A DNA stretch of 6,392 nt from Anaerofilum sp. (GTDB taxonomy: Bacteria > Bacillota > Clostridia > Oscillospirales > Ruminococcaceae), in NCBI GenBank assembly GCA_020024115.1, contig JAHHUF010000098.1, forward strand, positions 1 through 6,392, written 5' to 3'. Of this stretch, positions 6,341-6,392 are shown in pieces. Position numbers and translations under genes: made by a program. Every line of letters begins with the position of its first letter. Within the stretch, counting starts at the first letter, position 1. The notes under the pieces were generated by a model. The model saw only the letters and a program-made list of their open reading frames with translations, was not told the origin of the DNA and ran no database searches.

Positions 6341-6392
6341 CCGGGTGTAGCGCAGTTTGGTAGCGCGCTTGAATGGGGTTCAAGAGGCCGTG
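6341..6392 (+). tRNA. tRNA-Pro with anticodon GGG (partial, cut by window end)
   Basis: The first 52 bases of a tRNA are visible. The acceptor 5' strand is CCGGGTG, followed by T8-A9 and a D arm with GCGC (6350-6353) pairing with GCGC (6363-6366) around AGTTTGGTA. The anticodon arm is CTTGA/TCAAG with the seven-base loop ATGGGGT. The anticodon GGG (6375-6377) with G at position 37 reads the proline codon CCC, and also CCU by wobble. The variable loop starts AGGCC, and the T arm and acceptor 3' strand are beyond the window, so the acceptor pairing and the CCA end cannot be checked. Confidence 0.92.

Noticed and set aside
1..6392. Search for CRISPR arrays, insertion sequences, toxin-antitoxin pairs or defence genes
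   Set aside because: No regular repeat array, transposase, terminal repeats or small gene pairs were seen. All substantial coding content is explained by the transporter and two-component genes.

Overview
The window looks like chromosomal DNA of a low-to-moderate GC Gram-positive bacterium, most likely a gut or rumen type Clostridia. This rests on strong AAGGAGG-type ribosome binding sites, consensus TTGACA/TATAAT promoters, a Gly/Ser-rich lipoprotein signal region, and a YesM/YesN-type two-component pair. The organism assignment is inference; no marker gene is present.

Layout, left to right: (1) On the minus strand, the first 40 bases hold the start of a gene that is probably the second permease of a sugar ABC importer. 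It is preceded by a complete MalF/UgpA-type permease gene (46-933). (2) A 276-base divergent promoter region (934-1209) holds a minus-strand promoter for the permeases, a plus-strand promoter for the binding protein, two palindromes, and three copies of a TTTTGT-type motif. (3) On the plus strand lies a family-1 sugar-binding lipoprotein (1210-2589). It is followed by a long stem-loop (2607-2655) that acts as terminator or attenuator, and then a candidate promoter. (4) Next come a LytS/YesM-type membrane sensor histidine kinase (2711-4669) and a YesN-type response regulator with an AraC DNA-binding domain (4647-6176). Their genes overlap by 23 bases. (5) A 164-base spacer carries a textbook sigma-70-type promoter driving a tRNA-Pro(GGG) gene that runs off the right edge.

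Together the protein genes form a self-regulated carbohydrate uptake locus. The lipoprotein captures a sugar or oligosaccharide outside the cell and the permease pair moves it across the membrane. The kinase probably senses the ligand, alone or with the binding protein, and the AraC-type regulator probably activates the divergent transporter promoters. No ATPase gene is visible. Importers of this family often use a shared MsmX-type ATPase encoded elsewhere. The substrate cannot be read from this sequence.

I found no previously undescribed system. The points most worth checking are the divergent arrangement, the candidate operator motifs, the stem-loop/promoter overlap before the kinase gene, and three starts (two ATG choices over upstream GTGs, and one TTG) that automated calling may get wrong.
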